From Pseudomonas syringae (GTDB taxonomy: Bacteria; Pseudomonadota; Gammaproteobacteria; Pseudomonadales; Pseudomonadaceae): a stretch of 61,072 nucleotides of DNA. The DNA lies in assembly GCF_021606685.1 (NCBI RefSeq), contig NZ_WKCB01000027.1, positions 1 through 61,072 of the forward strand. Direction: 5' to 3'. How positions within the stretch are numbered: position 1 is the stretch's first letter; each line of letters starts with the position of its first letter. The notes under the pieces are model-generated. The model ran no database searches. It was not told where the DNA came from and saw only the letters and a list, made by a program, of their open reading frames with translations. Positions 36,458-45,513 of this stretch are shown here, piece by piece. The position numbers were made by a program, and so were the translations under genes.

Positions 36458-37678
36458 TTACTTACCCTGCCAGCGTTTCAGCACCAGGGTGGCGTTAGTG
36501 CCACCAAAGCCGAAGCTGTTGCTCATCACCGTATCGATCTTGGCATTCTCAACGGTCTTGGTCAGGATCGGCATATCAGCCACCACCGGATCAATCTCGT
36601 CGATGTTGGCCGAACCCGCCATGAAGTTGCCTTCCATCATCAGCAAGCAGTAGATCGCTTCGTGAACGCCGGCGGCGCCCAGGGAGTGACCCGACAAGCT
36701 CTTGGTGGAGCTGATGGCCGGTGCCTTGTCGCCGAATACCGCACGCACACCTTCCATTTCCTTGGCGTCGCCGACCGGAGTCGAAGTGCCGTGGGTGTTC
36801 AGGTAGTCGATTGGAGTATCTACAGTGGACATAGCCATCTGCATGCAACGGATCGCGCCTTCGCCGCTTGGGGCAACCATGTCGTAGCCGTCGGACGTTG
36901 CGCCGTAGCCAACGATTTCCGCGTAGATCTTGGCGCCACGGGCCAGAGCGTGTTCCAGCTCCTCGACCACCACCATGCCGCCACCGCCGGCGATGACGAA
37001 ACCGTCACGCTTGGCGTCGTAGGCGCGGGAGGCCTTTTCCGGGGTTTCGTTGTATTGGGTGGACAGCGCGCCCATGGCGTCGAACAGGAACGACTGGCTC
37101 CAATGTTCTTCTTCACCGCCGCCGGCGAACACGATGTCCTGCTTGCCCAGCTGGATCTGCTCAACGGCCGTACCGATGCAGTGAGCACTGGTGGCGCACG
37201 CGGAGGAGATCGAGTAGTTCACGCCCTTGATCTGGAACGGCGTGGCCAGGCAGGCCGAAACGGTGCTGCCCATGGTGCGCGTTACACGGTACGGGCCAAC
37301 GCGCTTCACGCCTTTTTCGCGCAGGATGTCCAGCGCTTCCATCTGGTTCAGGGTGGATGCGCCGCCGGAACCTGCGATCAGGCCGGTGCGCACGTTCGAT
37401 ACCTGGTCTTCGCTCAGGCCGGAGTCGGCGATTGCGTCTTTCATGGCCAGGTAGGCGTAGGCGGCAGCGTGGCCGACGAAGCGATAGATCTTGCGATCGA
37501 TCAGTTCTTCGAGGGGCAGGTCGATGGAGCCGGAAACCTGGCTACGCAGACCCATTTCGGCATATTCCGGGTTGAAGCGGATGCCAGGGCGACTTGCACG
37601 CAGGTTAGCGGTGACGGTCTCTTTGTCATTGCCCAGGCACGAAACGATGCCCAGACCAGTGATAACGACGCGGCGCAT
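36458..37678 (-). CDS. fabB: Beta-ketoacyl-ACP synthase I
   Basis: FabB elongates acyl-ACP with malonyl-ACP and is required for chain extension of the unsaturated intermediate made by FabA. The 406-residue protein has the Cys-His-His triad at Cys161 ([10 protein letters not shown]), His296 ([11 protein letters not shown]) and His331 ([11 protein letters not shown]). It begins [16 protein letters not shown], as in the family, and lies 11 bases after fabA. Together they form the anaerobic unsaturated fatty-acid pathway. Confidence 0.98.
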   Translation of the reverse strand: MRRVVITGLGIVSCLGNDKETVTANLRASRPGIRFNPEYAEMGLRSQVSGSIDLPLEELIDRKIYRFVGHAAAYAYLAMKDAIADSGLSEDQVSNVRTGLIAGSGGASTLNQMEALDILREKGVKRVGPYRVTRTMGSTVSACLATPFQIKGVNYSISSACATSAHCIGTAVEQIQLGKQDIVFAGGGEEEHWSQSFLFDAMGALSTQYNETPEKASRAYDAKRDGFVIAGGGGMVVVEELEHALARGAKIYAEIVGYGATSDGYDMVAPSGEGAIRCMQMAMSTVDTPIDYLNTHGTSTPVGDAKEMEGVRAVFGDKAPAISSTKSLSGHSLGAAGVHEAIYCLLMMEGNFMAGSANIDEIDPVVADMPILTKTVENAKIDTVMSNSFGFGGTNATLVLKRWQGK

Positions 37679-37689
37679 GCGGATAACCC

Positions 37690-38205
37690 TTAAAAGTTGT
37701 CAGTGGAAGTGAACACGCCGACGCGAAGGCCTTCGGCGGTGTAGATCTCGCGACCGTCGACGCTCACCGAACCATCGGCAATGGCCAGGTTCAGCTTGCC
37801 CTTGAGGACGCGCTTGATCTGAATGTTGTAGGTGACTTTCTTGGCGGTCGGCAGGACCTGGCCAAAGAACTTCACCTCGCCCGAACCCAGGGCGCGACCG
37901 CGGCCCGGCAGGCCTTGCCAGCCGAGGAAGAAACCGACCAGCTGCCACATGGCGTCGAGGCCCAGGCAGCCCGGCATGACAGGGTCGCCTTCGAAATGGC
38001 AGGCGAAGAACCACAGGTCCGGGGTGATATCCAGCTCGGCGACCAATTCACCTTTGCCGTACTTGCCACCCTCTTCGCTGATATGGGTGATGCGATCCAC
38101 CATCAGCATGTTCGGGGCGGGCAGTTGCGCGTTACCTGGGCCGAACAGCTCACCGCGACTGCAGCGCAGCAGGTCTTCCCGAGTAAAGGCGTTTTGTTTG
38201 GTCAT
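37690..38205 (-). CDS. fabA: 3-Hydroxydecanoyl-ACP dehydratase/isomerase
   Basis: FabA dehydrates 3-hydroxydecanoyl-ACP and isomerises the trans-2 product to cis-3-decenoyl-ACP, the branch point to unsaturated fatty acids. The 171-residue protein has catalytic His70 ([13 protein letters not shown]) and Asp84 (LGLDAMWQL), the same numbers as in E. coli. The start follows GAGGAGCTCGC. A DesT-like palindrome lies 134 bases upstream, in its promoter region. fabA and fabB form one operon. Confidence 0.98.
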   Translation of the reverse strand: MTKQNAFTREDLLRCSRGELFGPGNAQLPAPNMLMVDRITHISEEGGKYGKGELVAELDITPDLWFFACHFEGDPVMPGCLGLDAMWQLVGFFLGWQGLPGRGRALGSGEVKFFGQVLPTAKKVTYNIQIKRVLKGKLNLAIADGSVSVDGREIYTAEGLRVGVFTSTDNF

Positions 38206-38338
38206 GCGAGCTCCTCAATAATCCCATGCGGCAGGGTAGGGCAAATCTTCCCGAACCGAATGAAGCGTTCATGCCTCATGTCGGCAGCCTACACATAGAC
38301 TATTGCGTTGTAGTGAAAGTCACAGCGGTAAGGTACTG

Positions 38339-38356
38339 AATGTACACTTGTTCACT
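38339..38356 (-). promoter_or_regulatory. DesT-like operator upstream of fabA
   Basis: On the minus strand AGTGAAC, four bases, GTACATT resembles the P. aeruginosa DesT palindrome AGTGAAC-GCTT-GTTGACT in half-site and spacing; the first half is identical, the second matches its mirror at five of seven positions. DesT senses the saturated/unsaturated acyl-CoA ratio and is reported to repress fabAB as well as desCB. Confidence 0.55.
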
Positions 38357-38364
38357 GAAATTTT

Positions 38365-38388
38365 AAACCGGGCCTGTTTATCGGCCCG
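38365..38388 (-). terminator. Terminator of the TonB-kinase operon
   Basis: On the minus strand CGGGCC and GGCCCG form a stem followed by GGTTTAAAATTT. It lies about 67 bases beyond the kinase stop codon and just ahead of the fabA control region. Confidence 0.65.
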
Positions 38389-38454
38389 TTCGGGTGCCTA
38401 AGACTGCCGCACTTTCGTCTTTCACGCCAGTCGGAGTTGGCTGATGGCGCGGCG

Positions 38455-40356
38455 CTATTGCACCCAGCGCTGCAGTATTTGCTGCAAATCCGTACGTTTG
38501 AACGGCTTGGCCAGGTAATCGTTCATTCCCGCTGCGAGACAGGCTTCACGGTCACCCTGCAATGCGTTGGCCGTCAGCGCGATGATCGGCAGGTCGGAAC
38601 AGCCCGGCAGCTGGCGAATCTGCCGGGTGGCTTCGTAGCCGTCGATCAGCGGCAGCCGGCAATCCATCAGGATCGCCGTGAAAATCAGGCTTTCGGCGCT
38701 GCGGATCGCTTCGACACCATCGGTCGCCAGGCTGACTTCAAAGCCCAGGCTGCGCAGCATGGCTTCGACCACCGTGCGGTTGACCGGGTTGTCTTCCACC
38801 AGCAACACGTGACGGCCGTTACCGGCGCCGGTTTTACCGTCGGCGTTGGCGGCGATCGCCGGCACGCTCTGCTGGTCGATGGCCAGCGGGATTTCGAGGG
38901 TAAACACCGAGCCGCGGCCTTCTTCGCTCTGGGCGCGCAGGGTGCCGCCCATGCGTTCAGCCAGGGTGCGGGCGATGGGCAGGCCCAGGCCGGTGCCGCC
39001 GTAACGTCTTGAAATGGAACTGTCGGCCTGCTGGAACGCATCAAACATCAATTCCAGGCGCTCGGCGGAAATCCCGATGCCACTGTCGCGCACGGTGCAG
39101 GTGAACCACACCAGCTCATGGTCGAGGGTCTGCCAGTGCGGTTCCACGCTGACGGTGCCGTGTTCGGTGAACTTGAGGGCATTGCCGATCAGGTTCACCA
39201 GGATCTGGCGGATGCGGGTCGGGTCGCCCTGGACCCGCAATGCATCCAGGCCCGGCGGGATCGGCAGGGTGAGCGTCAGCCCACGCTGCTGGGCGCTGTG
39301 CTGGAAAGCCTGGGCGCAACTGCTGATCAGGTCGGCGAGGTTGAACGGAATGTGCTCCAACTCCAGGGCGGCGCGCTCGATGCGCGAGAAGTCGAGAATA
39401 TCGTTGATGACCTTGAGCAAGTGCTCGGTGGACTCCGAGGCCAGCGCCGCGTATTCGGTCTGCTCGTCGGTCATCTCGGTGGTTTCGAGCAATTGCAGCA
39501 TGCCCAGCACGCCATTCATCGGCGTACGCAGTTCGTGACTCATCATCGCCAGGAAGTCCGATTTGGCGCTGTTCGCCCGTTCCGCTTCCTCGCGGGTCTG
39601 GATCAACTGAGCCATGGCCTGCTGCTGTTCGCGGCTGGCCTGGTTGAGGCCTTCGGCAAGGTTGTTGATATGCCGTGACAGGTCGCCCAGTTCCGAGTCA
39701 TCCACAATTGGCAGCGGCGTTTTGTAGTCGCCTTGCTGGATGGCTTTTACTGCGTTGCCCATGGCGCTGATCGGCTGTGACAGGCTGGCAGCCAGGCGCC
39801 GCGCGAGCAGGAAGGTAAACAGCAGCGCGAACAACGCCAGGATGCCGGCCTTGAGCAGGATCTCCTGTTGGCGCTGGCTGAAGGCATCGTTGGACATGCC
39901 GACGATCACCCGGCCCAGGTAGTCCGCGCGCGGCGCCTTGGGTTCGTTGAGGTTGTCCTGGAAAAAGTCATTGCCCAACTGGATATGCTGCAGGCGAATC
40001 GGCGCCTGGAAGACTTTCACCGACAGCGAGCGGTCGTGTTTCTCCGAGGGCTGCTCGACGTACACCAGGATGTTCTCGCTGCTGTCCTGGATCTCCAGGA
40101 AGCGCACATGGGGGGTGGCCAGCGTGGCGCGTAGCAGGCTGTCGAGCACGTCATTGTTGCCGGAGATCACCCCGTATTCGGTGGCGGGCGCCAGTTGGTT
40201 GGCGATCAGTTGGCCGGTGTGGTCCAGCTCCTGACGCAAATCCTGGATCCGCACGAAGGTAAAGAAGCTGATCAGCAGCAACGTCAGCAACAGCGCCGGG
40301 CCCAGGGTAATGAGCTGGGTGCGGGTGTTGATATCCCAACGGCGACGCAAGGTCAT
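38455..40356 (-). CDS. Hybrid histidine kinase, PA1611-like
   Basis: A 633-residue inner-membrane sensor. Order: membrane helix (about 17-35), periplasmic domain of about 130 residues, second helix (about 168-188), HAMP (to about 240), coiled linker, HisKA with phospho-His274 (MMSHELRTPMNG), ATPase domain (Asn392, DSGIGIS, GGTGLGLP) and a receiver with Asp565 (LMDCRLP) and Lys617. There is no HPt domain, so an external phosphotransfer protein is needed. By position after fabA it corresponds to P. aeruginosa PA1611, reported to contact RetS and HptB and to affect the Gac/Rsm switch; equivalence here is inferred. Its start overlaps the upstream binding-protein gene. Confidence 0.9.
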   Translation of the reverse strand: MTLRRRWDINTRTQLITLGPALLLTLLLISFFTFVRIQDLRQELDHTGQLIANQLAPATEYGVISGNNDVLDSLLRATLATPHVRFLEIQDSSENILVYVEQPSEKHDRSLSVKVFQAPIRLQHIQLGNDFFQDNLNEPKAPRADYLGRVIVGMSNDAFSQRQQEILLKAGILALFALLFTFLLARRLAASLSQPISAMGNAVKAIQQGDYKTPLPIVDDSELGDLSRHINNLAEGLNQASREQQQAMAQLIQTREEAERANSAKSDFLAMMSHELRTPMNGVLGMLQLLETTEMTDEQTEYAALASESTEHLLKVINDILDFSRIERAALELEHIPFNLADLISSCAQAFQHSAQQRGLTLTLPIPPGLDALRVQGDPTRIRQILVNLIGNALKFTEHGTVSVEPHWQTLDHELVWFTCTVRDSGIGISAERLELMFDAFQQADSSISRRYGGTGLGLPIARTLAERMGGTLRAQSEEGRGSVFTLEIPLAIDQQSVPAIAANADGKTGAGNGRHVLLVEDNPVNRTVVEAMLRSLGFEVSLATDGVEAIRSAESLIFTAILMDCRLPLIDGYEATRQIRQLPGCSDLPIIALTANALQGDREACLAAGMNDYLAKPFKRTDLQQILQRWVQ

Positions 40357-41282
40357 GGGCGTTTTTCTCCTTCGGCCAATCGAGCGGCGACGTTCGCGTC
40401 GTCCACCTGTTCGATCCCCAGTGAGCGTGCAACTTGAGGGTTGCCCACGACTTTGAAGTGGTCCGGGTACAGGGCGCGCGGCCAGTTGGCCGGCGGATGG
40501 TCGAGCAGGCGGTCGAGCACGGCCAGCCAGTCGGCCTGGTCGCTGTAGGTGCTGGCGAGGCTGCCGGCCCGCACGAACCCGGCATTCGGGCCCACCAACG
40601 GCAATTGCTGGGCGTAGCTGCTCAGCAGCAGGTTCTTCGCGGTTTTCGGGTTGTACAGTTGTGGGTCATCGAGGCCGAGCAATACGTCGCTGTTCCTGAA
40701 CAGGCTTTGCAGCGGGCGACTGTCATTAATGTTGTCCCAGCGCTGCGGCACGATCTCCAACGCCAGGGCCGTGGCGTATTGGCGCAGCTCGGGCAACAGG
40801 AACTCGCTCTCGGCGCCATACAGCACGCCGATCCGCCGCGCCTGCGGCAGGATGCTGGTGATCAAGCGCAGTTGGCGCGCAAGCGGCGGGTCGCTCCACA
40901 ACAGGCTGATCCGCGGGTGCTGCGCACTGCCGGGGCGTTCATGGGCCTGCAACCGGCTGATGCGCAGTACCAGGGTCGGCGGACCCTGGGGGTCCTGCAG
41001 GCGCCAGTCGAGGCCGGGCAGGTCCAGCAGGATCAGGCGCGTGTTGGCTGGCAGGCGGCTGGGGGCAGGCAGGTCGGTGAGGCGGGTAAAGGTCACGCTG
41101 TCTTGCGGGCGTTGCTCGGCCAGGGCCTGGGTAAAGGCCTGTACACCGGCACCGTCTTCGGCGGCGGTCAGCAGTATCTCGGCGCTCCATGCCGGGGTGG
41201 CCAGCAGCAGGCAGGCGAGCAGCAGGCCGCGTCGCCAGAGCGTGTAGATAAAGAAGCGGGTCATCCGTGACGAGTCGCCCAT
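40353..41282 (-). CDS. Periplasmic ABC-type substrate-binding-like protein
   Basis: A 309-residue protein with a signal peptide ending TPAWSA-EI and a two-lobe periplasmic-binding pattern typical of the ABC_sub_bind family: RRIGVLYGAESEFLLPELRQYA, NSDVLLGLDDPQLYN, and LPLVGPNAGFVRAGSLASTYSDQADWLA. No ABC permease or ATPase is nearby. It overlaps the kinase gene by four bases, and its start is one base beyond the TonB-receptor stop. It may therefore deliver a ligand signal to the kinase. The ATG at 41264 is an alternative start; the ribosome site favours neither. Confidence 0.78.
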   Translation of the reverse strand: MGDSSRMTRFFIYTLWRRGLLLACLLLATPAWSAEILLTAAEDGAGVQAFTQALAEQRPQDSVTFTRLTDLPAPSRLPANTRLILLDLPGLDWRLQDPQGPPTLVLRISRLQAHERPGSAQHPRISLLWSDPPLARQLRLITSILPQARRIGVLYGAESEFLLPELRQYATALALEIVPQRWDNINDSRPLQSLFRNSDVLLGLDDPQLYNPKTAKNLLLSSYAQQLPLVGPNAGFVRAGSLASTYSDQADWLAVLDRLLDHPPANWPRALYPDHFKVVGNPQVARSLGIEQVDDANVAARLAEGEKRP

Positions 41283-41283
41283 G

Positions 41284-43404
41284 TCAGAACTCTAACTCCG
41301 CGCTGAAGTAGAGGACGTGGCGGTGGTCGTAATTGTTGTCGGCCCACGTGGTGGGCTGGTTGTCGAGACGTTGTTGCAACATGCCGGCCAGCTCCACGTT
41401 GGCGTTGCCGATGGCAATGCGCTTGGCCACCCGCAGGTCGACCCGTTCGAAGCGATATTGATTGAGGGCGTCGTCGCCATAATAGAACAGCGCACTGGAC
41501 CAGCCTTGCCCCCATTCACGCAGCCAGCCGGCCGAGCCACTGTTACGCGCGGTTTGGGCTTTGTCCAGTGGGTTGCTGGACGTGGCGTCGACGTAAGCAT
41601 AGGTAAACCGCAGGCGATCGGCATTGCTCACGCGCCAGTCGAACTGGGTTTCGGCACCGGTGAAGCGTGAACTGTTGGCGTTGCTGGCAATGTACTGGTT
41701 ATTGCGCAGGGGCGAACTGATCATGTTGGTGATTTCGTCGTAGAACAGTTTCACGTCCATGTTCAGCCCGATGTCGGCAAAGAAACCGTTGTAGCCCAAT
41801 TCCCGCGAGCGCATCAGTTCTTTATCGAGGTTGCCCGGGCCGCGCGTCTTCACGAAGTACTGGCCGGCGCTCTGCCCATAGGCCGGGGAGCTGAGGTTGG
41901 TGACGCGGTAGCTCCAGTTGACGTTGTTCTCGAACATGTCCGGCGAACGGATCGCCTCGGAATACACCGCGCGCAGGCCATGGCGCGGGTTGATCAGGTA
42001 GTTGACCGCTACCCGTGGCGTCAGCGAGTTGCCGCTCAGGCGGGTGTATTCATACATGGCGCCGCCCTGCAGCAACCAGTGTTCAGTGGCACGCCATTCC
42101 AGCTGGCCGAACAGGCGCCAGGTGGTGTCGTCCAGGGTGCCGTTAAAGTAGGTGTCGGAGTCGGCGCGGTCGTAGCGGTAGTTCATGCCGCTGACCAGGC
42201 GCAGGCTGTCGGACAGGCTGAGGGTGTCTTGAACCTCCAGGTCGTAGCGGCTTTCGCGGGTGCTTTGGTCGATGTCACCGCACACGCTCTGGTTGGCGCC
42301 GTTGCGCCATTGGTCCAGCACCTGGTTGGCCAGCGCCTGCTCGGCGGCGCTGCCCGGTGGCGCGGTGCCCTGGCTGTAGGTGTCCATGTGCCGGGCGAGC
42401 AATTCGGCGTAGTTGGGGTTCATCTGCCACAACTGCGTCAGTTCGGGGCTGAACGACACCTTGGCATCGCAGGCTTTCCAGATCTGCCGGCGGTTCCATT
42501 GCTGGGCCGAGCCCTGGATATACAGGCTGTGTTCGGGGTTGAAGTCGAAATTCCAGCGCAGCGAGCTGGCGTAGTCCTTGGCGGTGACGTCGGAGTTGTC
42601 GCCGCGCTCGGTGATATCGGCAAACACCGGCGTGTAGGTATACGGGCGTTGGTTGGTGCCTTCCTTGGCGTCCAGCTGCCAGTCGATGCTCTGCTGCGCG
42701 TTGAGTGTCTGGCTTACCGCCAGGCTGAAGCGGCTCAGGCGCCGACTGTCGCGGCGGTCGGCACCGGCGGCATCGCTGTCGAAACCATCGTCCTGTTGCC
42801 CGGACAGGGACAGGCGCAAGTCGCCGGTTTCCCAGCCCACGCCCTGGCTGGCGTAGACGTCATTGATGCCGCGTTCGCCGCGTACCACCTTGACCCGCGA
42901 GCCATGGCTGTTGGCCGGCGAACGTGTGAGGATATTCACCACCGCCATCAACGCATTGGCGCCGTAACTGACCGTGTTGGGGCCGCGGAATACTTCGATG
43001 CGTTCGATGTCCTCCATGGCCACCGGGATATCGCTCCAGTCCACGGTGGCCAGGCCCGCGCGGTACACCGAACGGCCGTCGATCAGCACCTGCATGCGCC
43101 GCGCATCGCTGGCGCTGGTGCCGTGGTAGTTGACTGCGGCCTGGTTGCCGGTGGTGTAGCCGACCATCATCCCTGGCACCAGGCGCAGCAATTCGCTGAT
43201 GTCGCGCGCGCCGCTGGCCTTGATCAGTTCGCTGTCGATCACGGTCATGCTGCCGGGCACGGCGGCGGCCGATTGCTTGAGGCGTGTGGCGGTCAACACT
43301 TGCGGCAGCGGCTGGCTGTCGAGGAACAGGTCGTCAGCCCACACGGCGCCACTGCACAACAACATCAACAACAGAGATGAACGGGGAGGAGGGCCCAGAT
43401 ACAC
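41284..43404 (-). CDS. TonB-dependent outer-membrane receptor
   Basis: A 706-residue outer-membrane protein. A signal peptide (cleaved near VWA-DD) leads into a plug domain (VPGSMTVIDSELIKASGARDISELLRLVPGMMVG; IERIEVFRGPNTVSYGANALMAVVNI) and a beta barrel that ends in the outer-membrane signature ...SAELEF. There is no N-terminal signalling domain of the FecA kind. The barrel insert holds two Cys (WKACDAK, SVCGDI). Ligand unknown. The start is a GTG with AAGG upstream. It heads a three-gene operon with a binding protein and a hybrid kinase. Confidence 0.9.
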   Translation of the reverse strand: MYLGPPPRSSLLLMLLCSGAVWADDLFLDSQPLPQVLTATRLKQSAAAVPGSMTVIDSELIKASGARDISELLRLVPGMMVGYTTGNQAAVNYHGTSASDARRMQVLIDGRSVYRAGLATVDWSDIPVAMEDIERIEVFRGPNTVSYGANALMAVVNILTRSPANSHGSRVKVVRGERGINDVYASQGVGWETGDLRLSLSGQQDDGFDSDAAGADRRDSRRLSRFSLAVSQTLNAQQSIDWQLDAKEGTNQRPYTYTPVFADITERGDNSDVTAKDYASSLRWNFDFNPEHSLYIQGSAQQWNRRQIWKACDAKVSFSPELTQLWQMNPNYAELLARHMDTYSQGTAPPGSAAEQALANQVLDQWRNGANQSVCGDIDQSTRESRYDLEVQDTLSLSDSLRLVSGMNYRYDRADSDTYFNGTLDDTTWRLFGQLEWRATEHWLLQGGAMYEYTRLSGNSLTPRVAVNYLINPRHGLRAVYSEAIRSPDMFENNVNWSYRVTNLSSPAYGQSAGQYFVKTRGPGNLDKELMRSRELGYNGFFADIGLNMDVKLFYDEITNMISSPLRNNQYIASNANSSRFTGAETQFDWRVSNADRLRFTYAYVDATSSNPLDKAQTARNSGSAGWLREWGQGWSSALFYYGDDALNQYRFERVDLRVAKRIAIGNANVELAGMLQQRLDNQPTTWADNNYDHRHVLYFSAELEF

Positions 43405-43556
43405 GGCGCGGCCTTGATAATTACGGATAGCCGCCCATGTTAACTGAGGCCGTGCCGTTTGCCAGTCGCCGCCATTGCATTTACTTCACACAAGTGTCGC
43501 ATTTTCCGACAAACGCACGAATTGAGACGGGGGCTGGCCGCAAGCGGGTCGGCCCG

Positions 43557-43562
43557 TATAAT
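43557..43562 (+). promoter_or_regulatory. gpsA -10 element
   Basis: A perfect TATAAT lies 36 bases before the gpsA start codon. No convincing -35 element is found at 16-18 bases, so the promoter may need an activator or an extended contact. The 194-base gap also holds the TonB-receptor promoter on the other strand. Confidence 0.5.
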
Positions 43563-43598
43563 GCGCCATCGCCACTGGTATGGATTAACGGATTGCAT

Positions 43599-44624
43599 AT
43601 GACTGAACAGCACCCTATTGCGGTCCTGGGAGGCGGAAGTTTTGGTACCGCCGTGGCTAACCTGCTGGCCGAAAACGGCCACCCGGTACGCCAGTGGATG
43701 CGTGACCCCGAGCAAGCCCAAGCCATCCGGGACCACCAGGAAAACCCGCGTTACCTTAAAGGCATCAAGATTCATCCGGCGGTCGAGCCGGTGACCGACC
43801 TGCTGGCCACCCTGACCGACTGCGACCTGTGTTTTGTTGCATTGCCGTCCAGCGCGTTGCGCTCGGTGCTGGCGCCCCATGCCGAACGTCTGGCGGGCAA
43901 GATGCTGGTCAGCCTGACCAAGGGCATCGAGGCGCAGACCTTCAAGCTGATGAGCGAGATCCTCGAAGAAATCGCCCCCCAGGCGCGTATTGGCGTGCTG
44001 TCCGGGCCGAACCTGGCGCGCGAAGTCGCCGAACACGCACTGACCGCCACCGTGGTTGCCAGTGAAGACGAAGCACTCTGCGAGCGCGTCCAGGCGGTGC
44101 TGCATGGTCGTACGTTCCGCGTCTACGCCAGTAGCGACCGGTTTGGCGTCGAGCTGGGCGGGGCGTTGAAAAACGTCTACGCGATCATTGCCGGCATGGC
44201 CGTGGCGCTGGGCATGGGCGAAAACACCAAGAGCATGCTGATTACTCGCGCGCTGGCGGAAATGACCCGCTTTGCGGTGAACCAGGGCGCCAACCCGATG
44301 ACTTTCCTCGGCCTGGCGGGCGTGGGCGACCTGATCGTCACCTGCTCTTCGCCGAAAAGCCGCAACTATCAGGTTGGGTTCGCCCTGGGCCAGGGCTTGA
44401 GCCTGGAAGACGCGGTGACGCGCCTGGGCGAAGTGGCCGAGGGCGTGAATACCCTCAAGGTGCTCAAGGCCAAGGCCCAGGAAGTTGGCGTGTACATGCC
44501 GCTGGTCGCCGGGTTGCATGCGATCCTGTTTGAAGGGCGCACCTTGAACCAGGTCATCGAACTGCTGATGCGGGCAGAGCCGAAAACCGATGTCGACTTT
44601 ATTTCCACCAGTGGTTTCAACTGA
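43599..44624 (+). CDS. gpsA: Glycerol-3-phosphate dehydrogenase (NAD(P)+)
   Basis: GpsA reduces dihydroxyacetone phosphate to sn-glycerol-3-phosphate, the backbone for phospholipids. The 341-residue protein has the N-terminal nucleotide fold [20 protein letters not shown], the catalytic Lys in [10 protein letters not shown], and [20 protein letters not shown]. The start ATG of MTEQHPIAV is chosen on family length; the longer frame runs through the promoter. It is 10 bases ahead of the DUF4389 gene and likely leads that small operon. Confidence 0.97.
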   Translation: MTEQHPIAVLGGGSFGTAVANLLAENGHPVRQWMRDPEQAQAIRDHQENPRYLKGIKIHPAVEPVTDLLATLTDCDLCFVALPSSALRSVLAPHAERLAGKMLVSLTKGIEAQTFKLMSEILEEIAPQARIGVLSGPNLAREVAEHALTATVVASEDEALCERVQAVLHGRTFRVYASSDRFGVELGGALKNVYAIIAGMAVALGMGENTKSMLITRALAEMTRFAVNQGANPMTFLGLAGVGDLIVTCSSPKSRNYQVGFALGQGLSLEDAVTRLGEVAEGVNTLKVLKAKAQEVGVYMPLVAGLHAILFEGRTLNQVIELLMRAEPKTDVDFISTSGFN

Positions 44625-44634
44625 GGAACGCGCC

Positions 44635-44982
44635 ATGAACGATCCCAAAGCAGCCCCCAAGTACGAGTCGATTGCCCTGCGCATCCTGTGGATGCTGGTA
44701 TTTGCCCTGGTGTGGCAGGTAGCGCAGTTCCTGCTCGGCGCGCTGGTGGTGGTGCAACTGATTTACCGGCTGGTCTACAGCGCACCGAACCTGGGCCTGA
44801 TGAATTTTGGCGACAGCCTCAGCCAGTTCCTCGCGCAGATCGGCCGCTTTGGCAGCTTCCATAGCGAGCAGAAGCCGTGGCCGTTCGCCGATTGGCCAAC
44901 CCCGCGCGCGCCCGAGGGCGAGCCAGCCCACAGTGTGCCGCCGGCGCCGCACCCGGCGCGTGATGAAGAGCCGAAACTGTGA
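44635..44982 (+). CDS. DUF4389 small membrane protein
   Basis: A 115-residue protein with one long hydrophobic region near residues 14-46 (ILWMLVFALVWQVAQFLLGALVVVQL) and a Pro-rich, charged tail facing the cytoplasm. It fits the DUF4389 family, unknown function. GAGG lies eight bases before the ATG. It overlaps sixA by four bases, so gpsA, this gene and sixA are probably co-transcribed. Confidence 0.85.
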   Translation: MNDPKAAPKYESIALRILWMLVFALVWQVAQFLLGALVVVQLIYRLVYSAPNLGLMNFGDSLSQFLAQIGRFGSFHSEQKPWPFADWPTPRAPEGEPAHSVPPAPHPARDEEPKL

Positions 44983-45428
44983 AGCTGTGGATCCTGCGCC
45001 ACGGTGAGGCCGAAGGGCACGCGCGTACGGATGCCGAACGCAACCTCACCGAGCGCGGCCGTGGCGAGGTGCTGCGCAGCGCCGCGCACCTGATCGGCCA
45101 GCCGCTGAGCGCGATTATTGCCAGCCCCTATGTGCGGGCGCAGCAGACTGCGCAACTGGTGCGTGAGGCTTTGGGCTTTGAGCCGCAGATCCGCACGGTG
45201 CCGTGGCTGACACCCGACGGCAACCCGCTGCAGGTGCTGGAAAAGCTCGACACCGATGACGATGTGCTGCTGGTCAGCCATCAGCCATTGGTCGGCAGCC
45301 TGATCAGCTTTTTGCAACATGGTCACCTGCGCCAGCCGCAACCGATGTACACCGCCAGCCTGGCGGAACTCGAGGGCGACTTCCCGCTGGCGGGGCTGAT
45401 GAGCCTGGTGAGGGTGAGCAACCCCTAG
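44979..45428 (+). CDS. sixA: Phosphohistidine phosphatase SixA
   Basis: A 149-residue histidine-phosphatase-fold enzyme. The RHG motif is at the start (LWILRHGEAEGHA), with the second His in LLVSHQPLVGSL. E. coli SixA removes phosphate from His in phosphorelay and PTS-Ntr proteins. The GTG start overlaps the previous stop codon. Which phosphohistidine protein it acts on here cannot be told; several His kinases occur in the window. Confidence 0.9.
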   Translation: MKLWILRHGEAEGHARTDAERNLTERGRGEVLRSAAHLIGQPLSAIIASPYVRAQQTAQLVREALGFEPQIRTVPWLTPDGNPLQVLEKLDTDDDVLLVSHQPLVGSLISFLQHGHLRQPQPMYTASLAELEGDFPLAGLMSLVRVSNP

Positions 45429-45455
45429 GCGTCATCGCTGCGATCTGTGTGCTAT

Positions 45456-45487
45456 ATAGTCAACCGAGCAAGTGCTTGGTTGGCTAT
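45456..45487. promoter_or_regulatory. 32-bp near-perfect palindrome, probable operator
   Basis: Arms of 15 bases (ATAGTCAACCGAGCA and TGCTTGGTTGGCTAT) pair with two mismatches around the two-base centre AG. A -10-like TATAGT overlaps its left edge (45455-45460), and the acyl-CoA synthetase start is 26 bases downstream. The size and position suit a dimeric repressor of TetR type. Confidence 0.7.
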
Positions 45488-45513
45488 CGTCGGACCACAC
45501 AGGAGCGCGTCCC

